The position numbers and the translations under genes were made by a program. The notes beneath the pieces are model-generated. The model had not been told where the DNA came from. It made no database searches and saw only the letters and a list, made by a program, of their open reading frames with translations. Positions 15,579-22,489 of a stretch of DNA of 29,661 bases are shown here, piece after piece; within the stretch, counting starts at the first letter, position 1; the number at the start of each line of letters is the position of its first letter. Source of the DNA: Holdemanella hominis (GTDB lineage Bacteria > Bacillota_I > Bacilli_A > Erysipelotrichales > Erysipelotrichaceae); NCBI RefSeq assembly GCF_014306155.1, contig NZ_JACRWH010000021.1:1-29661 (forward strand). The letters run 5' to 3'.

Positions 15579-16633
15579 TTGAATATTTTTCGCGATTTTC
15601 TTTGAATACGATGCCACAAACCAATTAAAGGATGAAATTTCTCACTAATCATTGCCGATTTCTCAATAAAGATCTCTACCGCCAACAATATAATGACCAT
15701 AACTAAAAAGCCGATATTTCGATTGATCATATACGCAAAAGCACTCAATCCAAAAAGCGCTGTTAAACCACACATGATAATTACAGTATTACGATGTCCA
15801 AATTGGCGCATCAACAAGTGATGAATATGACTCTTGTCCGCCTCCATAAATTTCATACCCTTTAAAGTACGTCTCAAAATAGCGGATAACGTATCAATAA
15901 TTGGCAGCATCAACAATAAGATAGGCAATGCCAACGTCAAAATCGTACTCGATTTAAATCCAAGCAATGAAATTGCCGAAATCATGAACCCCAAAAACAA
16001 CGATCCACAATCTCCCATAAAGATACTAGCTGGATGCGCATTATAAACTAAAAAACCCAATGTTCCAAAAGCTAAGATAAAGGCAATGCTTAATAAATCC
16101 GAACGTCTTTCGATGATAGCGATAGAACCAATGACCACAAGCACAATAACACTCATACCTCCGGCAAGACCATCCAAGCCATCAATCAGGTTTACTGCAT
16201 TTGTGATACCGGCCACCCAAATAATCGTAAAAATAAACGAAATAATACCTGTATCAATTTGAATGCCCAAAGGCAAACGAATAATATCTACTGAAACCCC
16301 AAAATAAATCAAAACCATAGCCGCAATAACTTCCAATGTTAGTTTAACCAGTGGCTTAATATCGATTAAATCATCAATTAAACCAGTAAAAAACATAATA
16401 CTGCTTCCAATAACCAAACCTTTGATCTGACGATCAGCCTTCACAAAGATAGCCATCGTTATAATGAATGCCAAATAAATCGCTACACCACCAATACGCG
16501 AAATCTTTCCATGATGGACCGTACGCTTATTTTCTTTGGCATAGGCCCCACAATAAATAGAATATTGCTTCACCAACGGTGTTAGAATCACTGAAATCAA
16601 GAATGGTAATAAAATCATTTTATAATCAATCAC
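15566..16633 (-). CDS. Undecaprenyl-phosphate N-acetylhexosamine-1-phosphate transferase (TagO/WecA type)
   Basis: 355 residues from a GTG at 16633-16631, chosen because AGGGGG lies ten bases upstream; the next ATG is too far from it and the longer frame has no site. A polytopic membrane protein of about ten or eleven helices in the MraY/WecA family. Signatures: FTGLIDDLIDIKP (aspartates for Mg), VNLIDGLDGLAGG, FMGDCGSLFLGF and the WecA/TagO-specific cytosolic HxHH loop SHIHHLLMR. It transfers GlcNAc-1-phosphate (or a relative) from UDP-sugar to undecaprenyl phosphate, starting teichoic acid or other wall glycan. MraY is unlikely because its signature differs in the HIHH loop. The GTG overlaps the TGA of the MreB-like gene. 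Confidence 0.9.
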   Translation of the reverse strand: MIDYKMILLPFLISVILTPLVKQYSIYCGAYAKENKRTVHHGKISRIGGVAIYLAFIITMAIFVKADRQIKGLVIGSSIMFFTGLIDDLIDIKPLVKLTLEVIAAMVLIYFGVSVDIIRLPLGIQIDTGIISFIFTIIWVAGITNAVNLIDGLDGLAGGMSVIVLVVIGSIAIIERRSDLLSIAFILAFGTLGFLVYNAHPASIFMGDCGSLFLGFMISAISLLGFKSSTILTLALPILLLMLPIIDTLSAILRRTLKGMKFMEADKSHIHHLLMRQFGHRNTVIIMCGLTALFGLSAFAYMINRNIGFLVMVIILLAVEIFIEKSAMISEKFHPLIGLWHRIQRKSRKIFKKVG

Positions 16634-17568
16634 GCTGACTTTACCCCCTTTAATGCATCTATCATATCGTATTGTCCTCGTTTTGTACAAAAAACTGGAC
16701 AAGATATGTTCTTAGAAATGAATTGTGACGGTCCAAAACAATCCGCCAATCCTCCACTCAATTCAATTCCATGCATCAAAAAATGTTCTTGTAAAGAAGC
16801 AGGAAGGCCATCAAAACAATGTTTTACCCATAATGAAATCTGTGCTGAAACCATCTCGAAGGCCGGCCACAACATACTTGACTCAATTTGAATATGATGA
16901 AGAATCTGTCTTGAATCAAATGCATAACACAACAATAAATTGTTTTTTTGTTGCCAAAAAGCTAGACTTGCCATTTCCTTCAAATGCGCCGCATCCATTT
17001 TTGTGATAAAACAACCCGTCTTGTTGTAAACAATCCTTTGTATCTGCTCATCAATCTGTGCTCCCGCATAATAAATTGTCTTTGACACAAGCACCTTACC
17101 ATAAGCACACACATGAATTTCCGTATAAGAATGTCCACTATGTACTAAAAAACAAGAACCTTCTTCTTGTAAAGCATTTAAGTTTGAAATAAATTCAACC
17201 TTACGTACGCCACAATCCAAAAACATTTGCTGCCAAAGTTCTCGTTGTCTTTGCGACAACTCCGTAGGAACACTCACAAGCACACTCGGTCTTAATAAGC
17301 CATCAAAGGCATGTAGTTCGTTTAACCCCTTCTGAACCAAAGGTTCAATTGAATGAAGAATTTGACCATGTGATATAGGATATTGAATTTGTATCGTATC
17401 CAGATCCTTATATAAATAGGCAAGCGCCTGATCCGATACACCCAATGTTTCTTTTCCTTTTTTTGCGATTATTGTTTTTAAAACAATTTGTTTCTGTGTA
17501 GAAAAATCATAAAACCGTGCAAGATACGCCCCCATATCCAGGGCAATCCACTTATCAAGCAAAGCCAT
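16630..17568 (-). CDS. Degenerate MreB/Mbl-like actin-fold protein
   Basis: 312 residues. The whole length can be matched by eye to MreB. IALDMGAYLARFYD stands for the phosphate-1 loop, and LGVSDQALAYL with YPISHGQILH stands for the VG-EA and P-x-x-DGVIAD region. VLVSVPTELSQRQR stands for the VCVPSG strand. KTIYYAGAQIDEQIQ stands for the VGGDE-DEAI region, and GIELSGG plus a final YDMIDALKG stand for the adenosine loop and C-terminus. The phosphate-2 loop, D-[IL]-GGGTTE in MreB, reads VHSGHSYTE, losing the aspartate and the glycines, so ATP hydrolysis is doubtful. It overlaps the DUF1146 gene by 14 bp and the tagO-like gene by 4 bp. A role in wall or shape organisation is inferred from fold and neighbours. 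Confidence 0.75.
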   Translation of the reverse strand: MALLDKWIALDMGAYLARFYDFSTQKQIVLKTIIAKKGKETLGVSDQALAYLYKDLDTIQIQYPISHGQILHSIEPLVQKGLNELHAFDGLLRPSVLVSVPTELSQRQRELWQQMFLDCGVRKVEFISNLNALQEEGSCFLVHSGHSYTEIHVCAYGKVLVSKTIYYAGAQIDEQIQRIVYNKTGCFITKMDAAHLKEMASLAFWQQKNNLLLCYAFDSRQILHHIQIESSMLWPAFEMVSAQISLWVKHCFDGLPASLQEHFLMHGIELSGGLADCFGPSQFISKNISCPVFCTKRGQYDMIDALKGVKSA

Positions 17569-17761
17569 TATAGATTGTTAATTGTAAAATCGCCTGACTT
17601 GAAATGTACGCAAGACAAAGCGATAAAAGAAACATTAAAATTTGCACTTTCTTAGGATTTTTTACACTACACACCTTTTCAAACTGAATACTTGAAATCG
17701 CATAAAAGCTTAAACCAAAACACGCAAAGAATACTAAATAAGAAATTACAGAAGCTGCCAT
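17555..17761 (-). CDS. Small DUF1146 (YwzB-like) membrane protein
   Basis: 68 residues with two predicted membrane helices, about 5-25 and 39-60, joined by a short basic loop (NPKKVQ). The pattern matches the DUF1146 family: a first helix, an F-E-x-x motif, a K-rich turn and a second helix beginning ILMFLLSLCLAY. The family has no known function. In Bacillus and relatives it lies near murA and mbl, and here an MreB-like gene follows directly, which supports both calls. AGGAGG is embedded in the last codons of ispE, 1 bp before this gene, so the two are coupled. Confidence 0.8.
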   Translation of the reverse strand: MAASVISYLVFFACFGLSFYAISSIQFEKVCSVKNPKKVQILMFLLSLCLAYISSQAILQLTIYNGFA

Positions 17762-17762
17762 A

Positions 17763-18596
17763 TTAGCCTCCTACATGAACAATTTGAACAAAATCATACT
17801 TTTCCTTCAATTGCTCACATGCACTTAAAATCACTTCTTCATCCACACTGAATCCCAACATACTTGAACCAGACCCAGACATCAATATACGTACTAAACC
17901 TGCATCTTCCATATCCATTTTCACTTGTTCTAATTCAGGCTCAATCTCAAAAGCGATTGGCTCCAATGAATTTGCCATTGTCTGATATAAAAGATCCATG
18001 TTCTCTTCTCGAATACTCGACTCTACTAAATCTACATCCGGATGAAAAGGACGAGACTCTTTCCATTTAGAAAATGCATTCGCGGTGGAAATTCCAAAAT
18101 CTGGCTTTACAACCACAATATCAAATTTCCAAGCACTTTCAATCGGCGTGATTTTTTCTCCAATACCCTTTACCCGAGCCCACTTATCATGAATACAAAA
18201 AGGAACATCCGCCCCCACTTGTTTTGTGATTTCATAAAGATTTTCTTCCGTTTCCTCAATACCTTCCATCTTTAAAACCGCCTTACATACAGCAGCTGCA
18301 TCCGCACTTCCGCCACCAAGACCTGCCTGAGCTGGAATGTGCTTCTTGATAGATACTTTGAAACAAGAATCTAAGTGATAGGTATCCTTTAAAACTTGAA
18401 TCATCTTTGAAACCGTATTGTTCTCTGGTAATTTCATACCTTCACATTCAACTACATCAAAATCATTTTTTTCTATCTCAATCTCATCATAAATTGAAAT
18501 AGGTACCATGATCATGTCTAAAGAATGATACCCATTATCCATTCTTTCTACGACATCTAATGCTAGATTAATTTTTGCCCTTGCCTGTACTTTCAT
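17763..18596 (-). CDS. ispE: 4-diphosphocytidyl-2-C-methyl-D-erythritol kinase
   Basis: 277 residues, a GHMP-family kinase of the MEP pathway that phosphorylates CDP-methylerythritol at the 2-hydroxyl on the way to isopentenyl diphosphate. Signatures are ARAKINLALDV at the N-terminus, the ATP loop PAQAGLGGGSADAA (about 88-101) and the C-terminal LMSGSGSSMLGF. It overlaps the end of rsmA by 29 bp, with its GAGGTG ribosome binding site inside rsmA. The isoprenoid product feeds undecaprenyl phosphate, the lipid used by the tagO-like enzyme two genes downstream. Confidence 0.96.
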   Translation of the reverse strand: MKVQARAKINLALDVVERMDNGYHSLDMIMVPISIYDEIEIEKNDFDVVECEGMKLPENNTVSKMIQVLKDTYHLDSCFKVSIKKHIPAQAGLGGGSADAAAVCKAVLKMEGIEETEENLYEITKQVGADVPFCIHDKWARVKGIGEKITPIESAWKFDIVVVKPDFGISTANAFSKWKESRPFHPDVDLVESSIREENMDLLYQTMANSLEPIAFEIEPELEQVKMDMEDAGLVRILMSGSGSSMLGFSVDEEVILSACEQLKEKYDFVQIVHVGG

Positions 18597-19437
18597 AGGT
18601 CACCTCATATAATCGAATAAAATCGTCTAACGTACACTGTTGTGCACGCGTACTAGGATCAATATTTACTTTTTCTAACAATTCTTTTGCCAGAGCCTTA
18701 TCTTTCACAAAATTCTGAAAGTTATTATAAATAGTTTTTCTTCTTTGTGTAAAACAAGCTTTTACCAAATCGAAGAAATAAGTCTCATCTTCTAAATGAT
18801 ACTTGTGATGGAAAGAAAACTGAATGACCATCGAATCTACATTGGGACTTGGCCAAAATACTCTTCTTGATACATCCATGACTTTTTTCACATCACAACG
18901 ATATTGCGTAATGACGCTCAACGCATTGTATTCCTTATCATTTTCGTGTGCCAAGAAACGTTCTCCCACTTCTTTTTGCATCATAACCGTAATTCTTTCA
19001 ATCTCCTCATTTGCCTCGAACAATTTAAATAAGATCGGCGTCGTGATGTAGTAAGGAAGATTCGACGCGAAAACCACCTTTTGACCAGGCTTTCTAAATT
19101 CACGAATCTTTTCATCAATATCCACCTTTAAGATGTCTTCTAATACTATCTGTAAATGATCAAAACCAATCTCATTCTCTATTACAACCGGCAATCTTTC
19201 ATCAATCTCAAAAGCTACAACCTGATTACTTTTTTCACATAAAAACTGTGTTAAAGCCCCAATTCCAGGACCAATCTCAAAAACCAATTCATCTCTTGAT
19301 TGAATTGCTGCATTGGCAATCTTTTCAACAATACCCGGTTCAATAATAAAATTCTGTCCAAAGCTTTTCTTTGTGAAAACCTTATACTTTTCTTGAATCT
19401 CTTTTGTCTTTTTTACTGTCGCAATCGCCTGTCTCAT
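18568..19437 (-). CDS. rsmA: 16S rRNA (adenine1518-N6/adenine1519-N6)-dimethyltransferase
   Basis: 289 residues from the ATG at 19437-19435, which has AAGGAG six bases upstream; the longer frame is unsupported. KsgA dimethylates two adjacent adenines in the 3' hairpin of 16S rRNA during late 30S assembly. Signatures: KSFGQNFIIEPGIVEKI, SAM motif VFEIGPGIGALTQFL, and catalytic motif SNLPYYITTPI. The C-terminal helical domain with CFTQRRKTIYNN is present. The start codon shares one base with the rnmV stop codon. The rnmV-rsmA-ispE order is widely conserved in Bacillota. Confidence 0.97.
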   Translation of the reverse strand: MRQAIATVKKTKEIQEKYKVFTKKSFGQNFIIEPGIVEKIANAAIQSRDELVFEIGPGIGALTQFLCEKSNQVVAFEIDERLPVVIENEIGFDHLQIVLEDILKVDIDEKIREFRKPGQKVVFASNLPYYITTPILFKLFEANEEIERITVMMQKEVGERFLAHENDKEYNALSVITQYRCDVKKVMDVSRRVFWPSPNVDSMVIQFSFHHKYHLEDETYFFDLVKACFTQRRKTIYNNFQNFVKDKALAKELLEKVNIDPSTRAQQCTLDDFIRLYEVTYESTGKGKN

Positions 19438-19958
19438 TAAAGACTCCTTTCTTCTATCTCTTCTTTTGTCACATTCATCTGATTTAAACGCTTGAAACAT
19501 GTTTTCGCATTACAAGGACCAATATGAAAATCTTCACAAACTTGAAAGCGCAAATCCTTGTTTCCAACTAAGCCTAAATCAATAAAGTCTTGCCAACTCA
19601 ATACTTCTTCTTTATTCTCAAACGTTACACAATGACATAGGGCATCCCATAAATCTTCTTTACTTGCATGCTCTACACCGACTTTTTTAGGTGTTTTCGC
19701 TTTTTCTTTATTAATAAACGCATGTTTACATCCTGGCACACTACCACCAATCAATCTACGTATATGTTCTCCTGGCGTATCTGGATCTGTAAAAATAATC
19801 ACGCCTCTTGTCTTTTGGGCCTGTCTAACACGCTCAATCGTTTTCTCGTTGACCTGGTCTCCACCCGTTTCAATCGTGTCACAATCAAAAAAAGACTGCA
19901 ACGTGTTTGTATCATTTTTTCCTTCAACGACAATAATTTCTTTAATATGCTGCTTCAT
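19437..19958 (-). CDS. rnmV: Ribonuclease M5
   Basis: 173 residues from the ATG at 19958-19956 (GGAGACAG upstream). A Toprim-domain endonuclease that matures 5S rRNA. The N-terminal IIVVEGKNDT carries the Toprim glutamate and VIIFTDPDTPGEHIRR the DxD metal site. A C-terminal domain with QVCEDFHIGPCNAKT follows. The start overlaps the end of the YitT-family gene by 17 bp. It is followed by rsmA, the usual partner. Confidence 0.95.
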   Translation of the reverse strand: MKQHIKEIIVVEGKNDTNTLQSFFDCDTIETGGDQVNEKTIERVRQAQKTRGVIIFTDPDTPGEHIRRLIGGSVPGCKHAFINKEKAKTPKKVGVEHASKEDLWDALCHCVTFENKEEVLSWQDFIDLGLVGNKDLRFQVCEDFHIGPCNAKTCFKRLNQMNVTKEEIEERSL

Positions 19959-20826
19959 CTGTCTCCACCACATGTTTTGATGTAAAACCAGCACCATGTA
20001 CCTGATGCACATCATTCACAATAATAAACGCTTTTGGATCAATCGCTAAAACACTTGACTCTAATAATGGATATTGTTTCTGCTTAATAACACACATCAA
20101 CACTGGCTTAGGCGCTTGTGTATAGCCACCACTTCCATCTAGAATCGTTACACCACGATCCACTGTCTCTAATAAAATACGACGAATCTGCTTCCACTCT
20201 GTCGATATAATCATAACATTTTTTGCGGATTGCATGCCTAGCATTACTGTTTTATCAATTGCGACACCACAAACAAACACAGACATAATACCAATCAATG
20301 CTGGTGTTAAACCATGTGTAACCACACCCAATAAAACTGTTAAGCCATCTACGATCATTACACTGGTTCCTTCAGGAATCTTCAAGTATTTATGTAGAAT
20401 CAAAGCTAAGATATCCATACCACCCGTACTTGAATTAACTCTAAACACTAAACCTAAACCAATCCCCACAAGAACTCCGGCATAGATTGTGGCCACATAA
20501 GCTGGCATCACAAATGTATCTTTAGGAAACATTGTGGCAACCTGTGATAAACCTGTTACGAAAACCGGATATACAATTGTAGAAATCACAGATTTCATCG
20601 CAAACTGCTTTCCTAATAAAAGAGCTCCCAATATAAATAATCCAATTGTTAAACCATCAATCATCAAAACTGTATCAATCGGAAGAACTGGATGTAATGC
20701 GACAGCCACACCAGCTACACCACCTGTTAATATATTATTAGGAAGTATAAAAAAGGAAACTGAACATGCGACCACAAAGTTTCCAAGTATAATCATTATT
20801 AAATCATGTATTTTATTCTTGCTCAT
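19942..20826 (-). CDS. YitT family membrane protein (DUF161 + DUF2179)
   Basis: 294 residues. The start at 20826 is preferred over the ATG two codons upstream because only it has proper spacing to the AGAGG box. Five or so membrane helices in the first ~190 residues carry the YitT glycine motifs (NILTGGVAGVAV near 31, FRVNSSTGGMDILALIL near 125). The cytosolic DUF2179 domain (about 210-290) begins VMIISTEWKQI and contains GYTQAPKPVLMCVI and PKAFIIVNDVHQVHGAGF. Function is unknown; a transporter role is often assumed from topology. It probably starts the long minus-strand unit through rnmV, rsmA and ispE. Confidence 0.9.
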   Translation of the reverse strand: MSKNKIHDLIMIILGNFVVACSVSFFILPNNILTGGVAGVAVALHPVLPIDTVLMIDGLTIGLFILGALLLGKQFAMKSVISTIVYPVFVTGLSQVATMFPKDTFVMPAYVATIYAGVLVGIGLGLVFRVNSSTGGMDILALILHKYLKIPEGTSVMIVDGLTVLLGVVTHGLTPALIGIMSVFVCGVAIDKTVMLGMQSAKNVMIISTEWKQIRRILLETVDRGVTILDGSGGYTQAPKPVLMCVIKQKQYPLLESSVLAIDPKAFIIVNDVHQVHGAGFTSKHVVETDEAAY

Positions 20827-20851
20827 ATGCATACCTCTTCTAGCCTACATG

Positions 20852-20860
20852 ATTATATCA
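20852..20860 (-). promoter_or_regulatory. Extended -10 promoter for the YitT-rnmV-rsmA-ispE unit
   Basis: TGATATAAT at 20860-20852 (minus strand) is an extended -10 with perfect TATAAT, about 25 bases upstream of the YitT start. TTGAAA further upstream is 21 bp away, too far for a standard -35. Confidence 0.6.
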
Positions 20861-20892
20861 TTTTTTTTATGTTTCGTTTTCAAAAATATCGC

Positions 20893-20921
20893 TTGCAAAC
20901 AATTCACTTTATCCGTATAAT
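20893..20921 (+). promoter_or_regulatory. Promoter of the riboswitch-FAD dehydrogenase transcript
   Basis: TTGCAA (20893-20898), exactly 17 bp, TATAAT (20916-20921). Transcription would start at about 20928, which is the first base of the riboswitch P1 stem, a strong mutual confirmation. Confidence 0.85.
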
Positions 20922-20927
20922 AGTCCG

Positions 20928-20992
20928 GGTTATATAAGTTCATGATATGGTTGAACGTTCATACCTACTACCGAAAACAGTAGACTATAGCC
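20928..20992 (+). ncRNA. Purine-class riboswitch aptamer (guanine-like, variant J2/3)
   Basis: A three-way junction fits the purine riboswitch fold. P1 is GGTTATA (20928-20934) with TATAGCC (20986-20992). P2 is GTTCA (20938-20942) with TGAAC (20952-20956). P3 is CTACT (20965-20969) with AGTAG (20979-20983). Loop 2 contains GATATGG, identical to the xpt aptamer, and loop 3 has CCGAAAA against the usual CCGTAAA, so the GG/CC loop-loop contact is kept. J3/1 reads GACTAT with C at the specificity position (20985), as in guanine sensors. J2/3 is GTTCATACC instead of GTTTCTACC, two core changes. No terminator hairpin lies between P1 and the AGGAGG at 21000-21005, so control is probably translational. 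Ligand identity is inference. Confidence 0.85.
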
Positions 20993-21013
20993 TTCAAACA
21001 GGAGGAAAATAAA

Positions 21014-22384
21014 ATGCAATACGATATCATTATTATTGGTGCTGGGCCTGGAGGAATTTTCTCAGCCTACGAATTATTAAAGAGTAAACCTGAATTAAAA
21101 ATTGGTGTTTTTGAAGCAGGAGCACCATTAAACAAAAGAAAATGTCCAATTGACGGAAAGAACATCAAATCATGTATCCACTGTAAATCATGTGCCATCA
21201 TGAACGGTTTTGGTGGAGCTGGTGCCTTCAGTGATGGAAAATACAATATCACAAATGAATTTGGTGGAAACCTATACGAATATGTAGGTGAACAAGAAGC
21301 TATCGATTTAATGGAATATGTGGATGAAATCAACTGCAAGATGGGCGGTGAAAAAACTCGTCTATATGCAAACTCAGATGCTGCTATCGCCAAAAAATGT
21401 CTTCAAAATGATCTTCACTTATTAAAAGCGAAAGTTCGTCACTTAGGAACTGACATTAACTATGTAGTACTTGAAAACTTATACAATGAATTAAAAGACA
21501 AAGCCGAATTCCATTTCTTTAAACACATTGATATGGTAAACAAAATCGAAGATGGATATGAAGTCGTTTGTGGGGATGAAACATATACATCTACACAATG
21601 TATTATTTCTACAGGCCGTTCAGGAAGTAAATGGATGGAATCTGTATGCTCAAACTTAGGCATTGAAACAAAGAGTGATCGTGTAGACATCGGTGTTCGT
21701 GTTGAACTAAATGCCGATACATTCTCAGAATTAACAGACTCATTGTATGAATCTAAAATCGTATATCGTTCAAAGAAATATCAAGACCGCGTTCGTACAT
21801 TCTGTATGAACCCTAGAGGTGTTGTCGTAAACGAAAACACAAACGGAATCATCACTGTAAATGGTCACAGCTATGAAGATCCAGCTCGTTTCACAAACAA
21901 CACAAACTTTGCCTTATTAGTATCAAATCATTTCACAGAACCCTTCTCACAAAGTAACCAATATGGTGAAAGTATTGCCCGCCTATCAAACATGTTAGGT
22001 GGTGGCGTTATCGTTCAACGCTTTGGTGATCTGATTCGTGGACAACGTTCAACTCCAAGTCGTATTGCACAAGGATTCGTAACTCCTACATTGAAGGCTA
22101 CGCCAGGAGACTTGTCTCTAGTTATCCCTAAACGTCAATTAGATGACATTATTGAAATGATCTATGCGCTTGATAAAGTATGTCCATCAACAGCTAGTGA
22201 TGACACATTACTATATGGTGTTGAAGTTAAATTCTACAACATGCAAGTAAAAGTAGATAAAAACTTAGAAACAAAACACAAAGGACTATTCGTTATCGGA
22301 GACTGTTCAGGTGTAACACACTCATTAAGTCATGCCAGTGCATCTGGTGTATATGTTGCAAGACACATTACAGAAAATCTATAA
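21014..22384 (+). CDS. Uncharacterised FAD-dependent dehydrogenase (COG2509-like)
   Basis: 456 residues. The N-terminal FAD-binding Rossmann motif IIIIGAGPGGIFSAYEL is at residues 5-21. A cysteine cluster, C44 and then C54-x2-C57-x2-C60, is followed by GFGGAGAFSDGKYN (65-78), the hallmark of a family of uncharacterised flavoproteins. The cysteines could bind an Fe-S cluster or zinc. A second dinucleotide-binding end, GLFVIGDCSGVTHSLSHASASG, near the C-terminus gives the FAD pyrophosphate contact. It has no signal peptide and is cytosolic. A strong AGGAGG and a purine-class riboswitch precede it and a terminator follows, so it is a single-gene unit. The riboswitch suggests a link to purine metabolism, but the reaction is unknown. 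Confidence 0.9.
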   Translation: MQYDIIIIGAGPGGIFSAYELLKSKPELKIGVFEAGAPLNKRKCPIDGKNIKSCIHCKSCAIMNGFGGAGAFSDGKYNITNEFGGNLYEYVGEQEAIDLMEYVDEINCKMGGEKTRLYANSDAAIAKKCLQNDLHLLKAKVRHLGTDINYVVLENLYNELKDKAEFHFFKHIDMVNKIEDGYEVVCGDETYTSTQCIISTGRSGSKWMESVCSNLGIETKSDRVDIGVRVELNADTFSELTDSLYESKIVYRSKKYQDRVRTFCMNPRGVVVNENTNGIITVNGHSYEDPARFTNNTNFALLVSNHFTEPFSQSNQYGESIARLSNMLGGGVIVQRFGDLIRGQRSTPSRIAQGFVTPTLKATPGDLSLVIPKRQLDDIIEMIYALDKVCPSTASDDTLLYGVEVKFYNMQVKVDKNLETKHKGLFVIGDCSGVTHSLSHASASGVYVARHITENL

Positions 22385-22392
22385 TACAACAC

Positions 22393-22420
22393 AAAGTGGA
22401 TCAAATGATCCACTTTTTTT
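22393..22420 (+). terminator. Intrinsic terminator of the FAD dehydrogenase gene
   Basis: AAAGTGGATC (22393-22402) and GATCCACTTT (22407-22416), perfect 10-bp stem, AAAT loop, then T to 22420 (seven T in a row from 22414). It starts 9 bases after the stop codon. Confidence 0.93.
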
Positions 22421-22422
22421 CA

Positions 22423-22452
22423 TTAACTGCACAGTTAATAACTCTCGAGTTA
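22423..22452. promoter_or_regulatory. Two tandem palindromes upstream of addB
   Basis: TTAACTG-CA-CAGTTAA (22423-22438) and TAACTC-TC-GAGTTA (22439-22452) are perfect palindromes, each with a 2-bp centre, whose half-sites share the core TAACT/AGTTA. The centres are 15 bp apart. They lie 11 bp upstream of the addB extended -10. This is the layout of a cooperative operator; the binding protein is unknown. Confidence 0.6.
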
Positions 22453-22462
22453 ATAATAATGA

Positions 22463-22471
22463 TGGTATAAT
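22463..22471 (+). promoter_or_regulatory. Extended -10 promoter of addB-addA
   Basis: TGGTATAAT with a perfect TATAAT at 22466-22471, predicted start near 22478, and an AGGTGAT ribosome binding site just downstream. No good -35; the palindromes occupy the region just upstream. Confidence 0.65.
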
Positions 22472-22489
22472 AATCTAGGTGATAATTTT

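Noticed and set aside
20867..20880. TGAAAACGAAACAT (minus strand) upstream of the YitT gene as a third cre box
   Set aside because: Only the left half fits; the right half has three mismatches at fixed positions, so it is no better than chance.
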